Shown: positions 37,788-47,129 of the stretch, in pieces
How the letters are laid out: the number at the start of each line of letters is the position of its first letter
Position numbering within the stretch: the first letter of the stretch is position 1
From: Nocardioides sp. 503
Lineage (GTDB): Bacteria; Actinomycetota; Actinomycetes; Propionibacteriales; Nocardioidaceae
Direction of reading: 5' to 3'
Assembly: GCF_004522095.1 (NCBI RefSeq)
Contig: NZ_SPUI01000003.1
Coordinates: forward strand, 806,001 to 870,000
Length of the DNA stretch: 64,000 nt
Made by a program: the position numbers and the translations under genes
Notes under the pieces: generated by a model
Told to the model about the DNA's origin: nothing
What the model saw: only the letters and a program-made list of their open reading frames with translations
The model's database searches: none

Positions 37788-38525
37788 CTAGGCCGTGCCC
37801 GCGCCCACCTCAGGGGCCGGCGCGGACTCGGCGCGCAGGGTGAGCCACAGGCTCAGCACGACGTAGTAGACGAGGTAGGCCACCGAGCCCGCCACCACGA
37901 GGCTGTTCGGGTCGGGCAGCTGGGCGACGACCACGGCGTACGCCGCGAACCAGAGCGCCGTGAGGACGAACGTGAGCTGCCACAGGGCCTCGGTGCGCGA
38001 GGGGTAGACGTAGCGGATCGGCACGAAGACCAGCACGGTGCACACGAGCAGGACCGCGGCGGTCACGCCGGTGCCGAGGCTGGTGGCGACGACGTAGAAG
38101 GCGACGATGTTCCAGTAGCTGGGGAAGCCGAGGAAGAAGTGGTCGCCGGCCACGACCGCCTTGGCGTCGGTGCGGCAGAACTGCACGCACGAGGCCAGCA
38201 GGGGCACCACCGCGCACACGCCGCCGAAGAGCCCGTCGGGGAGGTAGCCGTTGGCCCACAGCAGCGCCATCGGCGCCAGCACGTAGGTCATGTAGTCGAC
38301 GATGTTGTCGAGCAGCGCGCCGTCGAAGCCGGGCACGAGCTCCTTGACCCGGAAGCGCCGCGCGAGGATCCCGTCGGTCCCGTCGACGACCATCGCGGCG
38401 AGGAACAGCCACAGCACCGTCTCGACGTCGCCGCGGTAGGAGTAGTGCACCATCAGCAGCGCCAGCACCGATCCGCTCGCCGTGTAGGCGTGGACCGCGA
38501 GGGCGGCCAGTCGGGCGCCGGACAT
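37788..38525 (-). CDS. CDP-alcohol phosphatidyltransferase, phosphatidylcholine-synthase-like
   Basis: A 245-aa integral membrane enzyme with about seven or eight helices. The family motif DGTDG(x2)AR(x8-9)G(x3)D(x3)D is complete: VDGTDGILARRF, then GALLDNIVDY. The phrase PGFDGALLDNIVDYMTYV is close to bacterial phosphatidylcholine synthase (Pcs), which joins CDP-diacylglycerol and choline; the length also fits Pcs (about 240 aa). Specificity for choline is inference. Ribosome site GAGGAG 8 bases before the start. It lies 11 bp downstream of hutI and may be co-transcribed with it, an odd pairing. Confidence 0.82.
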   Translation of the reverse strand: MSGARLAALAVHAYTASGSVLALLMVHYSYRGDVETVLWLFLAAMVVDGTDGILARRFRVKELVPGFDGALLDNIVDYMTYVLAPMALLWANGYLPDGLFGGVCAVVPLLASCVQFCRTDAKAVVAGDHFFLGFPSYWNIVAFYVVATSLGTGVTAAVLLVCTVLVFVPIRYVYPSRTEALWQLTFVLTALWFAAYAVVVAQLPDPNSLVVAGSVAYLVYYVVLSLWLTLRAESAPAPEVGAGTA

Positions 38526-38536
38526 GGTTCGTCTCC

Positions 38537-39694
38537 TCAGGAGAAGGGGGTGAGCGGTCGGCCACCCATCCAGACGCTGCTGACCAGCGGGACACCAGGA
38601 CGATAGGCCAGGTGGACGTGGCTCGGAGCATCGAGAACGACCAGGTCCGCCCGGCGCCCCGGCTCCAGGACGCCGACGTCGTCGCGGTCGAGCGCGGCCG
38701 CGCCGGTCGCGGTCGCGGCGCGCACGGCCTCCGTGGGAGTCATCCCCATCTCGCGCACCGCCAGCGCGACGCAGAACGGCAGCGAGCTGGTGAAGCTGGA
38801 GCCGGGGTTGCAGTCGGAGGCGATCGCGACCCGCACGCCGGCGTCGAGCAGGCGCCGCGCGTCGGGGTAGGGCTGGCGGGTGGAGAACTCCACGCCGGGC
38901 AGCAGGGTGGCGATCGTGCCGGAGTCGCGCAGCGCGTCGACGTCGGCGTCGTCGAGGTAGGTGCAGTGGTCGACCGCGACCAGCCCGAGCTCCGCGGCGA
39001 GCCGCACCCCGGGGCCCGGCCCCAGCTGGTTGGCGTGCAACCGCCCGCGCAGGCCGTGGGCACGCCCGGCCTCCAGCACCGCGCGCGCCTGGTCGACGTC
39101 GAAGGCACCGGTCTCGCAGAACGCGTCGACCCACCGCGCGTACGGCGCCGCCGCGTCGAGCATCGGACCGGTGACGAGCTCGACGTACGCCGCGGGGTCG
39201 CCCTCGGGCACGACGTGCGCGCCGAGGAACGTCGTCTCGTCGGTGAACTGCGCCGCCACGGCCAGGCTGCGCGCCTCGTCGCGGACGGTGAGCCCGTAGC
39301 CGGACTTGATCTCGAGGGTGGTCGTGCCCTGGCGGCGCATCTCCTGCACCAGGCGGCCCACGTGGGCCGTGAGCTGCTCGTCGGTGGCCGCCCGGGTGGC
39401 AGCGACGGTGGTGCGGATGCCGCCGGCGGCGTAGGCCTCGCCGGCCATCCGGGCCGTGAACTCCGCGGAGCGGTCGCCCGCGAAGACCAGGTGGCTGTGG
39501 CTGTCCACGAAGCCGGGGATGACCGCACGACCGCCGAGGTCGACGCGCTCGTCGGCGTCCGGCGCCTCGGCCTCGGGGCCGACCCAGGCGACCGTGGACC
39601 CCTCCATCACGAGCGCGGCCCGCTCCAGGACGTCGGGCCCGTCGGTGGCGAAGGTGGTCAGCTCGGCGATGCCGGTCAGCAGGGTGCTGCTCAT
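38537..39694 (-). CDS. hutI: Imidazolonepropionase
   Basis: A 385-aa metal-dependent amidohydrolase that opens 4-imidazolone-5-propionate to N-formimidoyl-L-glutamate in histidine degradation. Metal and substrate motifs: [13 protein letters not shown] (HxH), [20 protein letters not shown] and [11 protein letters not shown]. The start ATG 39694 overlaps the hutF stop (ATGA). It follows hutF and an M20 amidohydrolase in one transcript direction; hutU and hutH are not in this cluster. Confidence 0.93.
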   Translation of the reverse strand: MSSTLLTGIAELTTFATDGPDVLERAALVMEGSTVAWVGPEAEAPDADERVDLGGRAVIPGFVDSHSHLVFAGDRSAEFTARMAGEAYAAGGIRTTVAATRAATDEQLTAHVGRLVQEMRRQGTTTLEIKSGYGLTVRDEARSLAVAAQFTDETTFLGAHVVPEGDPAAYVELVTGPMLDAAAPYARWVDAFCETGAFDVDQARAVLEAGRAHGLRGRLHANQLGPGPGVRLAAELGLVAVDHCTYLDDADVDALRDSGTIATLLPGVEFSTRQPYPDARRLLDAGVRVAIASDCNPGSSFTSSLPFCVALAVREMGMTPTEAVRAATATGAAALDRDDVGVLEPGRRADLVVLDAPSHVHLAYRPGVPLVSSVWMGGRPLTPFS

Positions 39695-41061
39695 GCCCAG
39701 GTCCTCTCGATGGCGTCGGCGAGGTCGCGGCCGACCCGCTCGCGGTCGTCGCTGCGGAAGGTCACGCGGCCGTCGGCCACGACGTGGACGACGTCGGCGG
39801 CCGTCGCGGCGAAGACCGCCGTGTGGGCGTCGGCGCCGGTGCCGGCGGTGCGGGGGGTGCCGGTGTCGAGGGTGACCAGGTCGGCGCGCTGCCCGACGGC
39901 GATGTGGCCCGCGTCGGGGAAGCCGAGGCTGGCGTGGCCGGTGGTGGTCGCCGCCGTGAGGAGCTCCCCGGCCGTCCAGTGGCCCCGGGTGCGCGCGGTC
40001 AGCCGCTCGTCCATCTCGACGGCGCGCATCTCCTCGAAGAGGTCGATGACCGCGTGGCTGTCGGAGCCCAGCGTCAGCGGGCTGCCCGCGTCGTGGAGCC
40101 GGCGGCTGAGGCCGACGCCGTCGCCGAGGTCGCGCTCGGTGGTCGGGCAGAAGCACGCGTGGGTGCCGCCGGCGCCGAGCAGGGCCAGGTCGGCGTCGGT
40201 CAGGTGGGTGGCGTGGACGGCGGTGGTGAGCGGGCCGAGGATGCCGTGGTCGGCGAGCAGCCGCGTGGGCGTCACGCCGTACGCCGCCAGGCAGGCGTCG
40301 TTCTCGGCCGTCTGCTCTGAGAGGTGCACGTGCAGCGGTCGTCCGGAGCTGGCCTCGACCACCGTGGCCAGCTGGTCGTCGGGCACGGCGCGCACCGAGT
40401 GGATCGCGGCACCGACGACCGTGGCGTCATCGGGTCGCAGGAGGGACACGCGCTCGGCCCACCGCCGGGCGTCACCGTCGGAGTAGCGCGTCTGCGCGCC
40501 CTGCGGGGGCTCGCCGAACCCGCTGCTGAGGTAGCAGGTGTCGAGCAGCGCGATCCGCACGCCGGCCTCGCGGGCCGCCTCGACCAGGGCCAGGCCCATC
40601 GCGTTGGGGTCGTCGTAGGGCGTCCCGTCGGGCTGGTGGTGCAGGTAGTGGAACTCCCCCACGCTGGTGATCCCGGCCGCCGCCATCTCGCCGTACGTCG
40701 CCCGCGCGAGCGCGAAGTAGCCGTCCGGGTCGAGCCGCCCCGCCACGGCGTACATCTGCTCGCGCCAGGTCCAGAACGTGCCCCGCTCCCGCTGGGTCCG
40801 GCCCCTCAGCGCGCGGTGGAACGCGTGGCTGTGGCAGTTGGCCAGGCCCGGGAGGGTGAGGCCGGGGAGCCGGTGAGTTTCACCGGGTACCCGGTGAAAC
40901 TCGCGCTTCCCGCATGAAGCTTCGTACGGGAAGCGTGAGTTTCGTACCGCCGGTGTGACGGAAGTGAACCGCCCGCCCTCGATCGTCACCAGCACGTCGT
41001 CGGCGACCGCGCCGTCGACCCAGGCCCGCTCGAGCAGGTACGCCGTGGGGTCGGTGCTCAT
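39691..41061 (-). CDS. hutF: Formimidoylglutamate deiminase, with in-frame palindromic insertion
   Basis: A 456-aa amidohydrolase that turns N-formimidoyl-L-glutamate into N-formyl-L-glutamate and ammonia. Metal motifs: [11 protein letters not shown] (about 75-85), [14 protein letters not shown] and LGSDSHAVI. Residues 40-63 (from [16 protein letters not shown] onward) are encoded by a 69-bp palindromic repeat that also occurs at 47130-47198. They sit in the N-terminal beta domain just before the [15 protein letters not shown] segment. The insertion keeps the frame and has no stop. ATGA overlaps link the gene to the M20 gene upstream and to hutI downstream. Confidence 0.92.
   Translation of the reverse strand: MSTDPTAYLLERAWVDGAVADDVLVTIEGGRFTSVTPAVRNSRFPYEASCGKREFHRVPGETHRLPGLTLPGLANCHSHAFHRALRGRTQRERGTFWTWREQMYAVAGRLDPDGYFALARATYGEMAAAGITSVGEFHYLHHQPDGTPYDDPNAMGLALVEAAREAGVRIALLDTCYLSSGFGEPPQGAQTRYSDGDARRWAERVSLLRPDDATVVGAAIHSVRAVPDDQLATVVEASSGRPLHVHLSEQTAENDACLAAYGVTPTRLLADHGILGPLTTAVHATHLTDADLALLGAGGTHACFCPTTERDLGDGVGLSRRLHDAGSPLTLGSDSHAVIDLFEEMRAVEMDERLTARTRGHWTAGELLTAATTTGHASLGFPDAGHIAVGQRADLVTLDTGTPRTAGTGADAHTAVFAATAADVVHVVADGRVTFRSDDRERVGRDLADAIERTWA
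40875..40943. repeat. 69-bp double-palindrome repeat, copy A (inside hutF)
   Basis: Two adjacent palindromes. The first is a perfect 28-bp palindrome (40875-40902) centred on CACCGGGTACCCGGTG. The second is a 32-bp near-palindrome (40904-40935) with arms CGCTTCCCG/CGGGAAGCG around GAAGCTTC. The whole ends in TGAGTTTC, so GAGTTTC marks both ends. 69 bp equals 23 codons, so the hutF frame is kept. No clear target duplication is seen. It is the same element as 47130-47198 in opposite orientation. Confidence 0.92.
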
Positions 41062-42260
41062 CGCGCCAGCCGCTCGAGGGTGTCGGCCAGCGCGCTGACG
41101 CCGACGAGGCAGTCGGGCATCCGCGCCGACTCCGCGGGTGAGTGGGAGACGCCGGTCGGGTTGCGCACGAAGAGCATCGCGGAGGCGATGCCGGCCTGCG
41201 ACAGGACGCCCGCGTCGTGGCCGGCCTGCGTGGGGACGACCGGCCAGTCGCCGCCCTCGTGGTCGGCGGCGATCCTCGCGGCGAGGCCCGCGTCGAAGAC
41301 GACCGACGACGACACCGACTCCGCCGTCACCTCCAGCGACGTGCCGTCGCGGCCGGCGCGGTCGGCCCCCTGGCGCGACACGGTCTCGACCAGCGCCGCC
41401 AGGGCTTCGTCGCTCTCGCCACGCGCGTCCAGCCAGGCGGTGACCTGCGACGGGACGGCGTTCGTGCCGTTGGGGGTGACCTCGACGCGCCCGAAGGTCG
41501 CGCGCGCGCCGGCCAGCCGGGCCTGCTTGTGGGCGGCGAGGGCGGTCATCGCGTAGGTCAGCATGGGGTCGGCGCGGTCCTCCATCCGCGTGGTGCCGGC
41601 GTGGTTGGCCTCGCCTGCGAAGTCGAAGCGGTAGCGACCGTGCGGCCAGATCCCGCTCGCCGCTCCCACGGCAGCGCCGCGGTCGACCAGGTCACGCCCC
41701 TGCTCGACGTGGAGCTCGACGAACGTCGCCACGTCGGTCAGCGACAGGATCGAGCCGTCCAGGCCGACCGCCTCCAGCGCGTCGGGCAGGGCGACGCCGT
41801 CGCGGTCCCGGAGCTCGCGGGCGTCGGCCCAGGACAGGGCTCCGGTCGCCAGCCGCGACCCCAGGCAGGCCAGCCCGAAGCGCGAGCCCTCCTCCTCGGC
41901 GAACACCGAGACCCCGATCCGCCGGCCGGGCACGAACCCGCGCGAGCGCAGGAGGTCCACGGCCGCCAGCGCGGAGACCACGCCGAGCGGACCGTCGTAG
42001 GCGCCGCCGTCGAGCACCGAGTCGAGGTGCGAGCCGGTGAGGACGTCTCCCCCCTCGACCGACGGAGCGTCCCACCAGGCGACGACGTTGCCGAGGCCGT
42101 CGGCCTCGACCGTGAGGTCCCGCGCGGTGGCCTGCTCGACGAACCACGCGCGCAGCTCGGTCTCCGCGGCGAGGTAGGGCTGGCGGAAGTAGCCGCCGGA
42201 GGCCGCCGACCGCCCGACCGGCGCCAGGTCCGCCCACATCCGCTCGAAGTCGTCAGCCAT
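41058..42260 (-). CDS. M20 amidohydrolase (allantoate amidohydrolase/N-carbamoylase family) of the hut cluster
   Basis: A 400-aa binuclear-metal hydrolase starting MADDFERMWADLAPVGR. Metal motifs: TGSHLDSVLDGGAYDG (His and bridging Asp), FAEEEGSRFG (Glu pair), VELHVEQG (His) and GVSHSPAE (C-terminal His). The lid domain contains GEANHAGTTRMEDRADP. Named by homology for allantoate or carbamoyl-amino-acid hydrolysis. Being first in an M20-hutF-hutI run, it may instead hydrolyse N-formyl-L-glutamate, the HutF product, in place of HutG; this is inference. ATGA overlap with hutF. Confidence 0.88.
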   Translation of the reverse strand: MADDFERMWADLAPVGRSAASGGYFRQPYLAAETELRAWFVEQATARDLTVEADGLGNVVAWWDAPSVEGGDVLTGSHLDSVLDGGAYDGPLGVVSALAAVDLLRSRGFVPGRRIGVSVFAEEEGSRFGLACLGSRLATGALSWADARELRDRDGVALPDALEAVGLDGSILSLTDVATFVELHVEQGRDLVDRGAAVGAASGIWPHGRYRFDFAGEANHAGTTRMEDRADPMLTYAMTALAAHKQARLAGARATFGRVEVTPNGTNAVPSQVTAWLDARGESDEALAALVETVSRQGADRAGRDGTSLEVTAESVSSSVVFDAGLAARIAADHEGGDWPVVPTQAGHDAGVLSQAGIASAMLFVRNPTGVSHSPAESARMPDCLVGVSALADTLERLAR

Positions 42261-42282
42261 CGTGGCTCCCATACTGGTGCAC

Positions 42283-42891
42283 ATGGACTTCCAGGACGTC
42301 GTACGGCGCCGCCGCATGGTCCGTCGCTACGCCGACCGGCCCGTCGACCCGGCGATCGTCGACCGCGCGCTGGAGAACGCCACCCACGCGCCGAGCGCCG
42401 GCTTCAGCCAGGGCTGGGCGTTCGTGCGGCTGGACACCCCCGAGGACGTGCGACGGTTCTGGGTCGCTTCGTCCGACCGCGTGGACGACCCCGACGACTG
42501 GCTGGCGGGGCTGATGACCGCGCCGGTGGTGATCGTGCCGTGCTCCAGCAAGGCGGCCTACCTCGACCGCTACGCGGAGCCCGACAAGGGCTGGACCGAC
42601 CGCGACGAGGGGCGCTGGTCGATGCCGTTCTGGCACATGGACGCGGCCATGGCCTCGCTGCTGATCCTGCAGACCGCGACGGACGCGGGCCTGGGCGCCT
42701 GCTTCTTCGGGATCTTCGCGCCCCACGAGGCTCGGGTGCGCGCCGAGCTCGGCATCCCGGACGACTTCGACCCGGTCGGCGTGGTCACGATCGGCCACCG
42801 GCTCCCCGACACCGGCAACGCCGGCTCGCCCGCGCGGCGGGCCCGCAGACCGTGGACCGACGTCGTCCATCGCGGTCGCTGGGGGCACTGA
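42283..42891 (+). CDS. Nitroreductase-family FMN oxidoreductase
   Basis: A 202-aa protein from ATG 42283 (MDFQDVVRRRRMVRRYAD). Typical FMN-binding start RRRMVRRYADRPVDPAIVDRALENATHAPSA, outlined, and late GLGACFFGIF plus VGVVTIGHRLPD. The family reduces nitro groups, quinones or enones with NAD(P)H, and some members act in coenzyme F420 or cobamide metabolism. The substrate is unknown. Divergent from the M20 gene with 22 bp between starts. Confidence 0.85.
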   Translation: MDFQDVVRRRRMVRRYADRPVDPAIVDRALENATHAPSAGFSQGWAFVRLDTPEDVRRFWVASSDRVDDPDDWLAGLMTAPVVIVPCSSKAAYLDRYAEPDKGWTDRDEGRWSMPFWHMDAAMASLLILQTATDAGLGACFFGIFAPHEARVRAELGIPDDFDPVGVVTIGHRLPDTGNAGSPARRARRPWTDVVHRGRWGH

Positions 42892-42943
42892 CCCAGCGAA
42901 GCGTCCCGTCCTGGACGGGTCAACGGCGGCGACCTGCCCGCCA

Positions 42944-42957
42944 TCTCGGATCCGAGA
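42944..42957. promoter_or_regulatory. 14-bp palindrome upstream of the M20/MFS pair
   Basis: TCTCGGATCCGAGA is a perfect palindrome 40 bp before the M20 start. A second palindrome (CCCGTCC-T-GGACGGG, 42905-42919) follows the nitroreductase stop and may be a terminator. The binding protein is unknown. Confidence 0.4.
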
Positions 42958-42997
42958 CTCCGGACGGGAGGGCACCTCGACCAGTACGGTGCCTCCC

Positions 42998-44338
42998 ATG
43001 TCCGTGAGGGAGGGTGAGCCCGAGCCGCCGCGCGCCGTGGCCAAGCTGCAGGCGCTCGTCCGGATCCCCACCGTCAGCGACCGCGACCCCGACCGGGTCG
43101 ACGTGCAGGCCTTCGACGACTTCGTGGCCGAGCTGGCCCGGCAGTTCCCGGTGCTCCACGAGAGCCTGGAGCTGACCCGCGTGGACAGCCACGGGCTGCT
43201 CTTCCACTGGCCCGGCGCGAGCGCCGCGCGACCTGTGGTGCTGATGGCCCACCTCGACGTCGTGCCGGTCGAGGGCGCCTGGCAGCACCCGGCCTTCGGC
43301 GGCGACGTCGTCGACGGCCACATCTGGGGCCGCGGCACCCTGGACGACAAGGGCTCCCTGGTCGCCATCTGCGAGGCCGTCGAGACCCTGCTGGAGCACG
43401 GCTTCACGCCCGCCCAGGACGTGTGGCTGTCGTTCGGCTGCAACGAGGAGGTCTCGGGCGCCTCCGCCGTCCTGGCCGTCGAGGAGCTCACGCGCCGCGG
43501 CGTACGACCGTGGTTCGTCCTCGACGAGGGTGGCGCCGTCGCGAGCGAGGCGTTCCCGGGGGTGAGGGCGCCGATCGGCGTCATCGGCCTCACCGAGAAG
43601 GGCGTCACGAGCCTGGAGCTGCGCGTGGAGGGCCGCGGCGGTCACGCGAGCACCCCGACCCCGATGGGTCCCACGGCGCGCATCGCCCGGGCGATCGTGC
43701 GCCTCGACCGCGCCCCGATGGCGCCGCGCACGCCCTCGCCCACGATCGAGCTGTTCCGGCGGATGGCGCCGCACGGCCCGCTCCCGCTGCGTCCGGTCTT
43801 CGCGAACGCCGCGCGGCTCAAGCCGCTGCTCACCCGCGCGCTCCTGGCGGCCGGTCCCGAGACGAGCGCGATGACCCGGACGACGTTCGCGGTGACGACG
43901 CTGTCGGGATCGCCGGCGCTCAACGTCATCGCCGCCACCGCACGGGCCGGGGTCAACATCCGGATCATGGTCGGTGACACCGTGGCCGACGTCCTCGAGC
44001 ACGTGCGCACGGTCGTCGGCGACGACCAGGTGGAGCTCGACGTCGTCGAGCGCAACGAGCCGAGCCCGGTCTCGCCCATGGACGAGGCCTTCGAGCTGCT
44101 CGAGGCCACGATCGGCGAGGTCTTCCCGGACGCCGTCGCGGCGCCGTACGTGATGATGGCCGCCACCGACTCCCGGTTCTTCACCACGATCTGCGAGCGC
44201 GTCTACCGCTTCGCGCCGTTCCGCATGACCAAGGCCCAGCGGCAGGCCATCCACAGCTACGACGAGCACCTCGGCGTCGACGCGTTCGTCGACGGCGTCC
44301 GGTGGTACCAGCGCCTGATCGAGAGGATCCCCGCATGA
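42998..44338 (+). CDS. M20 family metallopeptidase (carboxypeptidase/dipeptidase type)
   Basis: A 446-aa cytosolic enzyme from ATG 42998. Metal ligands: MAHLDVVPV (His-x-Asp), GRGTLDDKG (bridging Asp), CNEEVSG (Glu-Glu), FVLDEGG and, near the end, SYDEHLG (His). The lid dimerisation domain starts at GGHASTPTPMGPTARIAR. It is closest in style to the carboxypeptidase S/PM20D1 group that handles N-acyl amino acids or dipeptides. The stop overlaps the MFS start (ATGA), so the pair may import or export and cleave one class of compound. Confidence 0.87.
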   Translation: MSVREGEPEPPRAVAKLQALVRIPTVSDRDPDRVDVQAFDDFVAELARQFPVLHESLELTRVDSHGLLFHWPGASAARPVVLMAHLDVVPVEGAWQHPAFGGDVVDGHIWGRGTLDDKGSLVAICEAVETLLEHGFTPAQDVWLSFGCNEEVSGASAVLAVEELTRRGVRPWFVLDEGGAVASEAFPGVRAPIGVIGLTEKGVTSLELRVEGRGGHASTPTPMGPTARIARAIVRLDRAPMAPRTPSPTIELFRRMAPHGPLPLRPVFANAARLKPLLTRALLAAGPETSAMTRTTFAVTTLSGSPALNVIAATARAGVNIRIMVGDTVADVLEHVRTVVGDDQVELDVVERNEPSPVSPMDEAFELLEATIGEVFPDAVAAPYVMMAATDSRFFTTICERVYRFAPFRMTKAQRQAIHSYDEHLGVDAFVDGVRWYQRLIERIPA

Positions 44339-45816
44339 GCAGTCCCCGGGTGACGTCGCGCGGCGGCCAGGCGGTGAAGGGGCTCGGCCTGATCGTGGGC
44401 TTCCTGGTCGCGGTCGAGATCGCGAGCGGGGTGCTGCAGGGCTACTACACGCCGATCTTCCCGCAGATCGCCGACCACCTCGACATCAGCGAGGGCGACG
44501 TCAACTGGTTCGAGGCGGCCCAGCTGATCGTCAGCGCCCTGTGCGTACCGCTGCTCTGCCGTCTGGGCGACCTCGTCGGCCACCAGCGGGTGCTGCTGCT
44601 GTCCACGGCCGTCACCGCTCTGGGCTCCTGGCTGCTGGCGTTCGCGCCGTCGTTCGAGACGTTCCTGATCGGCTGGGCGCTCCAGGGCGCGTACGTCGTC
44701 TGGCTGCCGCTCGAGGTGTCGATCATCCACCGGCGCACGCGCGACACGGGCCGGCAGGAGCTGCTGACCCGGCGGGGCGCGGCGGTCCTGGTCGGCGCGC
44801 TCGAGCTGGCCGTCATCGTCGGCGCGCTCAGCAGCGGGATCCTCGTGGACTCCCTCGACATGAACCTGATCCTGGCCATCCCGGCGCTGGTCGTCACCGC
44901 GGTGTTCTTCGTGATCCTGGTCGGCATCGAGAACGCGCCGGGCGAGGCGACCGGCGGCGTCGACTGGGGCGGCCTCGGGCTGATCACGGTCGCCCTCGGG
45001 CTCGTGATGGCCGGGCTCGTGGTGCTGCGCCTCGAGGGTGCCGGCAGCCCCGTCGCGTGGCTGCTCGTCGTGGCCGGCCTCGCCGCGCTCGTGCCGTTCT
45101 GGCGCTACGAGACGCGCCAGGCCGAGCCGATGGTCGACGTCCGCCTGCTCGCCAGCGCCCGGCAGTGGCCGATCCAGGCGACGGCGTTCCTCTTCGGCAT
45201 CCCGGTGCTGGGCGGGCAGATCCCGCTGTCCACCTTCGCCCAGGCCGACCCCGCCGAGCGCGGCTACGGGCTCGGCGCCGAGTCGGCGTTCGTGTCGACC
45301 CTGATCGGCGTCTACGTCATCACGCTCGCGATCGGCGCGTTCACGCTCCCGCTGACGTCCCGGTGGCTCGGCGTGCGGCGCGCGCTGATGGTGTCGTGCC
45401 TGCTGGTGGCGCTGGGCTACGCCCTGTGGATCCCCTTCCACGACAGCACCGGGCAGGCGCTGCTCAACATGGGGATCGCCGGCCTCGGGTCGGGCGCGCT
45501 CGTCGCCGCCCTGCCGGCCGCCGCCGCGGCCGCAGCCCCTCCGGACCGCACCGGCTTCGCGACCGGCATGACCAACGCGACCAAGACGGTCGGCGGCGCG
45601 ATCGCGTCCTCGATCTTCGCGATCGCCCTGGCCAGCAAGGGGATCGAGGGCGTCACGGAGGCGGAGGCGCCGCTGTCCGGCTACCTCACCGTGTGGGCGG
45701 TCTGCTCCGCGGCGGCGCTCCTCGCGGCGGTGTCGCTGCTGGCGGCGCCGAAGCACGCGTTCTCCGACCGCGTCACGTCGGAAGGACCCGAGCCAGCAAC
45801 GCCTGCAGCTCGCTGA
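44335..45816 (+). CDS. MFS transporter, DHA2-like (14 helices)
   Basis: A 493-aa major-facilitator protein with about fourteen membrane helices and the loop 2-3 motif RLGDLVGHQRVLLL. DHA2-type drug/metabolite:H+ antiporters share the layout, including the extra helix pair in the middle (GGLGLITVALGLVMAGLVVL region). Translationally coupled to the M20 peptidase. Its last 44 bp overlap the convergent dienelactone-hydrolase gene. Confidence 0.87.
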   Translation: MSSPRVTSRGGQAVKGLGLIVGFLVAVEIASGVLQGYYTPIFPQIADHLDISEGDVNWFEAAQLIVSALCVPLLCRLGDLVGHQRVLLLSTAVTALGSWLLAFAPSFETFLIGWALQGAYVVWLPLEVSIIHRRTRDTGRQELLTRRGAAVLVGALELAVIVGALSSGILVDSLDMNLILAIPALVVTAVFFVILVGIENAPGEATGGVDWGGLGLITVALGLVMAGLVVLRLEGAGSPVAWLLVVAGLAALVPFWRYETRQAEPMVDVRLLASARQWPIQATAFLFGIPVLGGQIPLSTFAQADPAERGYGLGAESAFVSTLIGVYVITLAIGAFTLPLTSRWLGVRRALMVSCLLVALGYALWIPFHDSTGQALLNMGIAGLGSGALVAALPAAAAAAAPPDRTGFATGMTNATKTVGGAIASSIFAIALASKGIEGVTEAEAPLSGYLTVWAVCSAAALLAAVSLLAAPKHAFSDRVTSEGPEPATPAAR

Positions 45817-46519
45817 AGTGCCGCTCGGTGGCGGCCTCGTCGTACGCCGAGGTGTCGGACATCGTGTAGCCGTGGGGCGCCCCGGGGTAGACCTCGTTGC
45901 TCGCGGTCAGACCGTGCGCGCCCAGCGCCTCCCCCAGGGCGGCGACGGCTTCCGGCGGCATGGAGGGGTCCTGGTCGGCGTGCCCGAAGACGAACTCGGC
46001 GCGCGCGGACGCCAGCCCCGCGTGCGGGCTGTCCTGCTCGTCGGTGACGAGGCCGCCGCCGTGGAAGCCCGCGCACGCCGCGACCAGGGCGGGGTGGGAG
46101 GTGGCGGCGCGCACCGCGAGCCGGGCGCCCATGCAGTAGCCCACGGTGCCGATCGAGCCCTCGGCCACGCCGCCCAGACCGCGGAGGTGCTCGACGAAGG
46201 CCGCGATGTCGGGCACCGACAGGTCCGGGGTGAGCCCGTGCACGCGGGGCATGGCGCCGGCGAAGAACTCCTCCCGCGCGCCGGGCTCGCGAAGGTCGAC
46301 CCTCGGCGCGATCTCGGCCACGGTGCCGTCGCGGTAGAAGACGTTCGGTGCCAGCACGACGTAGCCCCACCCGGCGATGCGGTCGCACATCTCCTGGATC
46401 CGTGGGCGCAGGCCGATCGCGTCCATGAAGAGCAGCACGCCCGGTCCCGAGCCCGACTCAGGGCGGGCGAGGCAGGCTTCGGCGGCGCCGTCGTCGGCGG
46501 GCAGCTCGATGAGGTCCAT
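45773..46519 (-). CDS. Dienelactone-hydrolase family protein
   Basis: A 248-aa alpha/beta hydrolase. The triad is Cys in GTVGYCMGARLA (nucleophile), Asp in FGHADQDPSM and His in PGAPHGYTM. The Cys nucleophile is that of carboxymethylenebutenolidase (muconate/dienelactone hydrolase), but the family also takes other esters and lactones. Start MDLIELPADDG at 46519. Confidence 0.86.
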   Translation of the reverse strand: MDLIELPADDGAAEACLARPESGSGPGVLLFMDAIGLRPRIQEMCDRIAGWGYVVLAPNVFYRDGTVAEIAPRVDLREPGAREEFFAGAMPRVHGLTPDLSVPDIAAFVEHLRGLGGVAEGSIGTVGYCMGARLAVRAATSHPALVAACAGFHGGGLVTDEQDSPHAGLASARAEFVFGHADQDPSMPPEAVAALGEALGAHGLTASNEVYPGAPHGYTMSDTSAYDEAATERHFSELQALLARVLPT

Positions 46520-46566
46520 GCCGCCCACGCTAGCCAGCCGCCGCATATCCTGGGGGCCTGGGAGTG

Positions 46567-47112
46567 ATGACGATGACCGACCACGACAAGCAGCGGGACG
46601 ACCGCACCGGCAGGAGCGCCGCCGCCGCGCGCATGGCCCACCAGCACACGTGGGTGGACCAGCAGATCCGGATCGCGATGGAGAAGGGCGAGTTCGACGA
46701 CCTGCCCGGCGCCGGCAAGCCGATCAAGGACCTCGGCGCCAGCCACGACCCCGACTGGTGGCTGAGGAAGCTCGTCGAGCGGGAGCGCATCGCGGTCCTC
46801 CCCCCGTCGCTGCAGCTGCGCAAGGACGACGCCGAGCTCGACGACCGGCTCGACGAGCTCTTCTCCGAGGCGGAGGTACGGCGCGAGGTCGAGGACTTCA
46901 ACGCGCGGGTGATGCGCGCCCGCTACTCCCCCCAGGACGGTCAGCCGCCCCTGGTCACGATGCCGCGCGACGTCGACGAGACGGTCGCGGCCTGGCACCG
47001 GCGGCGCGAGGAGCGGCGCGCGGCCCGAGCGGCTGCGGCGGCTGCTGCTGGGCCGTCCGACGAGGCGGGCCGGTCGGGCCGGCGCCGCTGGTGGCGTCGC
47101 TCCCGTCCCTGA
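46567..47112 (+). CDS. DUF1992 protein (DnaJ-homologue subfamily C member 28 domain)
   Basis: About 181 aa. The conserved domain is obvious: WVDQQIRIAMEKGEFDDLPGAGKPI (outlined) then WWLRKLVERERI and a Leu-rich segment with LPPSLQLRKDDAELDDRLDEL. The tail is Arg/Ala-rich and basic. The function of the family is unknown. The start is uncertain among GTG 46564 and ATGs at 46567 and 46573. Repeat copy B follows 17 bp after its stop. Confidence 0.82.
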   Translation: MTMTDHDKQRDDRTGRSAAAARMAHQHTWVDQQIRIAMEKGEFDDLPGAGKPIKDLGASHDPDWWLRKLVERERIAVLPPSLQLRKDDAELDDRLDELFSEAEVRREVEDFNARVMRARYSPQDGQPPLVTMPRDVDETVAAWHRRREERRAARAAAAAAAGPSDEAGRSGRRRWWRRSRP

Positions 47113-47129
47113 CGCCCCACTGCCCGCCT

